Source of the DNA: JBCDGZ01 sp038750655
GTDB taxonomy: Bacteria; Bacteroidota; Bacteroidia; Chitinophagales; Saprospiraceae
Direction: 5' to 3'
Assembly: GCA_038750655.1 (NCBI GenBank)
Contig: JBCDGZ010000116.1
Span: 1-26,174, forward strand
Length of the DNA: 26,174 nt
Shown: one piece after another, positions 22,898-26,174 of the stretch
Position numbering within the stretch: position 1 is the stretch's first letter
How the letters are laid out: each line of letters begins with the position of its first letter
The notes under the pieces: generated by a model
Told to the model about the DNA's origin: nothing
What the model saw: the letters and a program-made list of their open reading frames with translations, nothing else
The model's database searches: none
Program-made: the position numbers and the translations under genes

Positions 22898-23821
22898 ATG
22901 ACTCATAGAGATTACATCGAGGAATTAGCAGCGATGGGGCAGCTAGAGGAAGCGGTAAAGGAATTTTTACGAGGGGCTCGTATAGTGGGGGGGCAAATAA
23001 AAATGGATGCGCTAGGCATATCTGGGCGCTATAATTCTTATGCCAATAGAGTGAACAGTGGAGTAGAAGACAACGATGATTTGGAAAGGACGAAAAATGG
23101 CTTAAGAATAGCGTTGTTGGGTATCATAAAACGTTATAATCCACCCGCTGGAATCACTTTTGGAGATGCTGGCGAAGGGAAAGTTACAGAAAAAGGGAAG
23201 CTGCCTACAGAAAAACAGGGAGCTGATTTAGCTGCGGACAGTGGAAAGCCCAAAGTCTTTATTTCCTATAGCCACAGTGATCAAAAGGTGGCTCAGAAGA
23301 TGAAAAAAGCCTTGGAAGCTGCTGATATTGAGGTGTTTATCGATGCAGATTATCTCAAACCAGGGACTAGTATTGCCGACTTTATTCAAGATATGATCAA
23401 TCGGACAGATGCGACCATCTCTATTGTTTCCAAAAGGAGCCTGCTGTCCGGCTGGGTGGGGATGGAATCTGATTTGACCTTGCAGCACGAGAAGTTCAAA
23501 GCAGATAAGCAATTCATCGCCTGCGCCATCGACCTAGAGTTTTTTGATGATCTGTTTGTTTTCAATTCTCTTAAGGAGATTGATAAAAAGGTTAAGGATT
23601 ATCAATCGAAGATTGACGAAGTGAGAGCAATGAATAATTTGATTGATACTTCGGATTTGGAGAACAAGCGCGATCTTCAAAGGGACCTTCTCATTAATCT
23701 ACCCAAAATTATCAATCGCCTCAATCGGTTCTACACCGTTGATATTGTCGTCAATACGGAGAAGAATATTGATAATTTTGACAATGGTGTAGAGCAGGTG
23801 ATTAAGGCGCTAAAGGAGTAG
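22898..23821 (+). CDS. EAD11-TIR effector protein (predicted NAD-cleaving)
   Basis: A 307-residue protein. Residues 1-88 are an EAD11-like domain paralogous to the preceding gene. A charged linker follows (about 89-116), then a TIR domain at about 117-250: strand KVFISYSHSD (119-128), IEVFIDADYLKPG, ISIVSKRSLLSGWVGMESDL. E190 in WVGME stands at the catalytic glutamate of NAD-cleaving TIR domains, so NADase or NAD-derived signal production is predicted. A helical tail to 307 (LLINLPKIINRLNRFY, EQVIKALKE) completes it. No membrane segment is seen. The TIR arm and the adaptor gene beside it are those of a conflict/immunity system, in which adaptor contact would activate the toxic enzyme. The trigger is not identified. 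A strong terminator hairpin follows. Confidence 0.87.
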   Translation: MTHRDYIEELAAMGQLEEAVKEFLRGARIVGGQIKMDALGISGRYNSYANRVNSGVEDNDDLERTKNGLRIALLGIIKRYNPPAGITFGDAGEGKVTEKGKLPTEKQGADLAADSGKPKVFISYSHSDQKVAQKMKKALEAADIEVFIDADYLKPGTSIADFIQDMINRTDATISIVSKRSLLSGWVGMESDLTLQHEKFKADKQFIACAIDLEFFDDLFVFNSLKEIDKKVKDYQSKIDEVRAMNNLIDTSDLENKRDLQRDLLINLPKIINRLNRFYTVDIVVNTEKNIDNFDNGVEQVIKALKE

Positions 23822-23847
23822 GAACACTGGCAATACGATAAATCTCC

Positions 23848-23888
23848 AAAAAAGACATCCCGAATCTTCAATAGGAAGATCCGGGATG
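23848..23888 (-). terminator. Intrinsic terminator between EAD-TIR and the symporter
   Basis: CATCCCGAATCTTC (23856-23869) pairs with GAAGATCCGGGATG (23875-23888), 14 bp with one mismatch and a 5-nt AATAG loop. Six A at 23848-23853 give a U-run when read leftward, so it ends the symporter transcript. The hairpin lies 34 bp after the EAD-TIR stop and may also stop rightward transcription. Confidence 0.85.
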
Positions 23889-23917
23889 ATTTCTATAGTT
23901 GATTCTCGAGTGTTTTT

Positions 23918-25651
23918 TTACCAAAACATGCCGACGACCATAGCTGTAACGATAAGCAACAGAATAGCCAGAATGCGGTAGTTCATGTACCATGGCATAG
24001 TTGCCAATTCGGCCGATTCCTCTTCCAGCATTTCTTTCTTCCAGGTATATTCTTGGACCTTCGCAGGATCAGGTGGTGGCGTAGCCAGACTAACGGCGAA
24101 ATTGATAAAGCCACAGATCACGAAGAGGTAGAAGGCCATATGTAGGAAATGGATGCTATTCAGGAATTGGAAGATGGCGGGGGCCTCTTCTCCGGCCGTG
24201 TCTACAGAAACAGAGGCCGTTACCATAACGGCGGCCATGATAAACCCGCTAATCAGGCTAACGAAGGCTCCGGTGCCGTTGGCGCGCTTCCAGAAGAGGC
24301 CAAGGATGAAGGCGGCCGCTACGGGCGGACAGATGTAGGCCAGGACGACCTGTAAGTAATCCCAGAGGGATTTGAAGTTTTCGATTTGTGGTGCCCAGGC
24401 GGAGGCAAGAACCACCAAGACCAGGGTAGCGATCTGGCCGACGCGGACCAACTGCTGGCTGGTCAATCCAGGGCGGATTTTATTGACAAAGTCCATCGTT
24501 ACCAGCGTGGAGGCGGAATTAAAGGTGGCGGAGACGGAAGACATCATTGCTGCCAGGAGGCCGGCTAGTACGAGGCCCAGGAGGCCAGTGGGCAGTAGGT
24601 CAAATAATAGCAGGGGATAGGTTGCGTTGGGACAATCGGCCAAATTCTTGCAAATGCTGCCGTCGTTGAGCTGATAGTTCATATTAGTCAGATCGACATC
24701 GCCGTACAGCAGGATGGCTACGGTACCCGGGAGGACCATGATAAAGATGACGGGCAACTTGAGCAAACCGGCGAAGAGGGCCCCCCAACGTCCGTGGTTA
24801 AGGTCCTTGGCACCCAAGATGCGCTGCACCATGAATTGATTATTCGCCCAGAAGTAGAAGCCCAGGATAGGGGCGCCCAAAAGCAAGCCTGTCCACGGCA
24901 TGAAGGCATCTTCGGCCGGGCGGATCAGACTAAGTACTTCTCCCGCGTTATTGAGTCGTATGCCGGTTTCTTCATTATAAAACGCCCCTTCTGCTCCCAT
25001 CTCGTCCAGCCCTTGCACCATACCACTCCAGCCACCGACCTGATCGAAGGCGTAATAAGTGAGGATACAAGAACCCAGAATAAGTAGAATGGCTTGTACC
25101 ACCTCCGTTTGAATTACTGAGTTCAGACCACCAGGAATAGTGTAAGCAGCAGCGGCGAAGGCCAATATAATGATGATGATAGTACTGTCCAGATCGGGGA
25201 ACATCAGCTTGAGAATGATATTTCCTACATAAAGCCCAGCAGCCGTGTCGAGCATGACATTCCCGACAATGGTAATGAAGGAAAAATAGTACCTCGACCG
25301 GCTATCGTAGCGCCGTTCCAGAAACTCTGGCATGGTATAGACCTTGGAGCGGAGATAAAAGGGGAGAAAGAAGATGGCAAAAAAGACCAAAATAACCGCA
25401 GCCAGCCACTCATAGTTGTAAACATGGGTATCCGTTTGGTAAGCAGAGCTGGCCAGGCCCACCAGCGTCGAACTGGAAATATTCGCCGCAAAGAGCGAAA
25501 TCCCTACGATGGGCCACAGCATATCACGACCAGCAAGGAAGTACTCCTCCGAGCTGTTGCGCTTAGCATGGTATAAACCATAGCCAATGATCAGCACCCC
25601 GTAGAGTAGCATAATCCCAATGTCAATGGTACTTAGTGAAAATTCAGGCAT
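23918..25651 (-). CDS. Sodium:solute symporter (SSS/SGLT family)
   Basis: A 577-residue inner-membrane symporter that should import a sugar or similar solute with Na+. About 13-14 helices are visible. Family hallmarks: SSEEYFLAGRDMLWPIVGISLFAANISSSTLVGLAS in the first part, YTMPEFLERRYDSRSRYY, the helix IPGGLNSVIQTEVVQ, and AGLLAAMMSSVSATFNSASTLVTMDF, the conserved region containing the Na2-site serines. The layout fits SGLT-like members rather than proline or pantothenate carriers; the exact substrate is not predictable. It ends at an intrinsic terminator and is convergent with the EAD-TIR gene. Confidence 0.9.
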   Translation of the reverse strand: MPEFSLSTIDIGIMLLYGVLIIGYGLYHAKRNSSEEYFLAGRDMLWPIVGISLFAANISSSTLVGLASSAYQTDTHVYNYEWLAAVILVFFAIFFLPFYLRSKVYTMPEFLERRYDSRSRYYFSFITIVGNVMLDTAAGLYVGNIILKLMFPDLDSTIIIIILAFAAAAYTIPGGLNSVIQTEVVQAILLILGSCILTYYAFDQVGGWSGMVQGLDEMGAEGAFYNEETGIRLNNAGEVLSLIRPAEDAFMPWTGLLLGAPILGFYFWANNQFMVQRILGAKDLNHGRWGALFAGLLKLPVIFIMVLPGTVAILLYGDVDLTNMNYQLNDGSICKNLADCPNATYPLLLFDLLPTGLLGLVLAGLLAAMMSSVSATFNSASTLVTMDFVNKIRPGLTSQQLVRVGQIATLVLVVLASAWAPQIENFKSLWDYLQVVLAYICPPVAAAFILGLFWKRANGTGAFVSLISGFIMAAVMVTASVSVDTAGEEAPAIFQFLNSIHFLHMAFYLFVICGFINFAVSLATPPPDPAKVQEYTWKKEMLEEESAELATMPWYMNYRILAILLLIVTAMVVGMFW

Positions 25652-25712
25652 AGTATTTCGTTTTATTTCGAAGTTGATTTAATATGGTTTCCCTAGTTGA
25701 TTGATTGTAAAG

Positions 25713-25756
25713 ATAAAAAAAGAGCGAAGTAGCATCTTAGACTTGCTTCGCTCTTT
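25713..25756 (-). terminator. Intrinsic terminator upstream of the symporter, facing it
   Basis: AAAGAGCGAAG (25719-25729) and CTTCGCTCTTT (25746-25756) form a perfect 11-bp stem with a 16-nt loop. Six A at 25715-25720 give a U-run when read leftward. A leftward transcript from the right would stop here, about 62 bp before the symporter ATG, so it either insulates the symporter or acts as an attenuator in its leader. Confidence 0.75.
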
Positions 25757-26174
25757 GGGGATCACCCGGGTTATATTTTCAGAGAAATAACTCTCACTAA
25801 CTAAAATTAAATACTACCATTTTATATTAAAACCATTTAACCAAAAGCCATTTTCATGGCAAAGAGAAAATACTCCGGCGATCATTGAACTTGTGATTGT
25901 GCCAATTCACGGTGTTGTAACGTTAGCACCACTTAGCTGCCTGCTAATCTAGGTGTAAAACCTACAATAAGCAAAAAAAGAAAGGAGGATTTTAACCGTG
26001 CAGTAGCCCTGGATTTGTTACTAAATAAGCTACTTGATTGAAGAGGATTAATTATAATATTTGCAAATTAGTATTGTAAGAAGTTGTTGGTAAATAGTGT
26101 ATGTCCTTATTGTTAACTGATTGAATCCTGTTTGTGAAGGTGGTGCTTGTGAAATTTAAGATATTGAATGTCAC
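25757..26174. other. AT-rich stretch without a recognised gene
   Basis: No frame of convincing length is seen on either strand. A perfect palindrome ATTTGCAAAT lies at 26059-26068. There is a purine-rich AAAGGAGG near 25981, but the GTG after it runs into a stop within two codons. A leftward terminator at its left edge suggests that part of it may be transcribed, perhaps as a leader or a short RNA. Confidence 0.5.

Noticed and set aside
25855..25890. Short frame starting ATGGCAAAGAGA
   Set aside because: It stops after ten codons, and no frameshifted continuation with protein-like character was found.
1..26174. tRNA, rRNA, insertion sequences or prophage genes
   Set aside because: No tRNA-like or rRNA sequence, no transposase or integrase motif and no terminal inverted repeats of an insertion element were recognised by eye.

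Overview
The window looks like chromosomal DNA of a Bacteroidota bacterium, probably from the Saprospiria/Chitinophagia side. This is inferred from gene content and signals. Several promoters match the Bacteroidota form TTTG-N19/20-TAnnTTTG, Shine-Dalgarno sites are largely absent, and the gene set is typical of the phylum: PgpH-type HD phosphodiesterase, deoxynucleoside kinase, SUI1/YciH, DUF6580 and DUF5522 proteins, TonB-like proteins and an SGLT-type symporter. No rRNA, tRNA, insertion sequence, phage gene or CRISPR array was seen.

Layout. 1-249 is the 5' part of an unidentified leftward gene. It diverges from a large protein with a duplicated N-terminal domain and two CbxX/CfxQ-type AAA+ domains (390-3041). 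A gene-free stretch (3042-3838) holds a repeat array made of short triloop hairpins and then an AT-rich, palindrome-rich part. Next come a membrane PAS histidine kinase (to 5275), a leftward methyltransferase (5389-6213), a small exported beta-barrel-like protein, a serine-hydrolase-fold protein that lacks its catalytic serine, and a lipid kinase overlapping a SUI1 gene. Leftward prmC abuts SUI1 stop to stop. A 71-residue TonB-N-terminus-like protein follows. A leftward cluster gatC / MacB-like ABC ATPase / PduO-type adenosyltransferase diverges from a rightward deoxynucleoside kinase-pgpH pair.

A 57-codon DUF5522 gene (15147-15320, minus) overlaps the 3' end of pgpH and follows a DUF6580 membrane protein. 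Divergent from these is an operon-like set: a FbpA-like lipoprotein without the usual iron-binding tyrosines, a GT-C-like membrane protein and an exported TonB-C-terminal protein.

The most striking block is 19706-23821. Four rightward genes with gaps of only 23, 30 and 34 bp encode a CPBP intramembrane protease, an M1 metallopeptidase, a stand-alone EAD11-like domain, and an EAD11-TIR protein. The last two are paralogous at their N termini and form a predicted conflict/immunity module: adaptor plus NAD-cleaving effector. A strong hairpin terminator separates them from a convergent sodium:solute symporter. Upstream of the symporter lies a second terminator facing the same way, followed to the right by about 400 bp of AT-rich DNA with no gene I can support.
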